This document shows, in pieces, positions 16,126 to 16,168 of a DNA stretch of 16,168 bases (the stretch's first letter is position 1; every line of letters begins with the position of its first letter). The notes below the pieces were generated by a model. It saw nothing but the letters and a program-made list of their open reading frames with translations, made no database searches and was not told where the DNA came from. Position numbers and translations under genes: made by a program. Origin of the DNA: JBAXLO01 sp037134755 (GTDB lineage: Bacteria; Bacteroidota; Bacteroidia; Bacteroidales; JACABE01); the NCBI GenBank assembly GCA_037134755.1, contig JBAXLO010000092.1, positions 1 to 16,168 of the forward strand, given 5' to 3'.

Positions 16126-16168
16126 CTATTTAGTTTTTCTTACTGATACTTTCAGTACAGCTTCTTCG
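16126..16168 (-). CDS. Possible 3' end of a minus-strand gene
   Basis: Reading in from the right edge on the minus strand, one frame is open for 13 codons (EEAVLKVSVRKTK) and then stops at TAG (16128-16126). The composition looks protein-like, and convergence with phoU would be a normal layout. Another minus frame is also open for 12 codons, and the segment is too short to identify. It is offered only as a possible partial gene. Confidence 0.3.
   Translation of the reverse strand, partial: EEAVLKVSVRKTK

Overview
The window is a piece of a Bacteroidota chromosome. Evidence: strongly AT-rich intergenic DNA, promoters of the TTTG-N19-21-TAnnTTTG type, C-terminal sorting domains of both type A and type B for the type IX secretion system (T9SS), and a Bacteroidota-style phosphate locus that opens with an OprP-like porin. 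The order within the phylum cannot be read from this sequence. No mobile element, CRISPR array, tRNA or rRNA is visible.

Layout. Positions 1-690 carry no gene; the first 300 bases are about 91% A+T. A minus-strand gene (691-2805) encodes a secreted C10 (streptopain-like) cysteine protease with two CUB domains and a type A sorting domain, followed by a clear hairpin terminator. Divergent from it, two tandem paralogues (3193-5658 and 5963-8443) encode large cell-surface proteins: signal peptide, L-type lectin-like head, PKD domain, four Ig-like repeats, second PKD and a gliding-motility-associated type B sorting domain. Each has its own promoter and terminator. The lectin heads differ, while parts of the stalk and sorting domain are identical at DNA level, which suggests gene conversion. 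A short, unrecognised lipoprotein gene (8776-9513) follows as its own unit.

The right half (9835-16054) is a high-affinity phosphate locus: OprP-like porin, pstS, a hairpin terminator, then pstC-pstA-pstB tightly packed, then phoU. The porin would admit phosphate across the outer membrane, PstS would bind it in the periplasm, PstCAB would import it with ATP, and PhoU would couple transport to PHO signalling. The sensor kinase and response regulator are not in the window. The porin promoter carries four TTAA-type half-sites at exact 11-bp steps ending on the -33 position, a good candidate PHO box. The hairpin after pstS would let porin and PstS be made in excess over the membrane transporter.

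Most unusual points: an insert of about 150 residues in the first periplasmic loop of PstC, built from seven regularly spaced KQEQYG-like repeats; the mosaic identity pattern of the paired lectin adhesins; the candidate PHO box; and a PhoU whose second metal-binding motif has lost its acidic residue. I see no wholly new multi-gene system.
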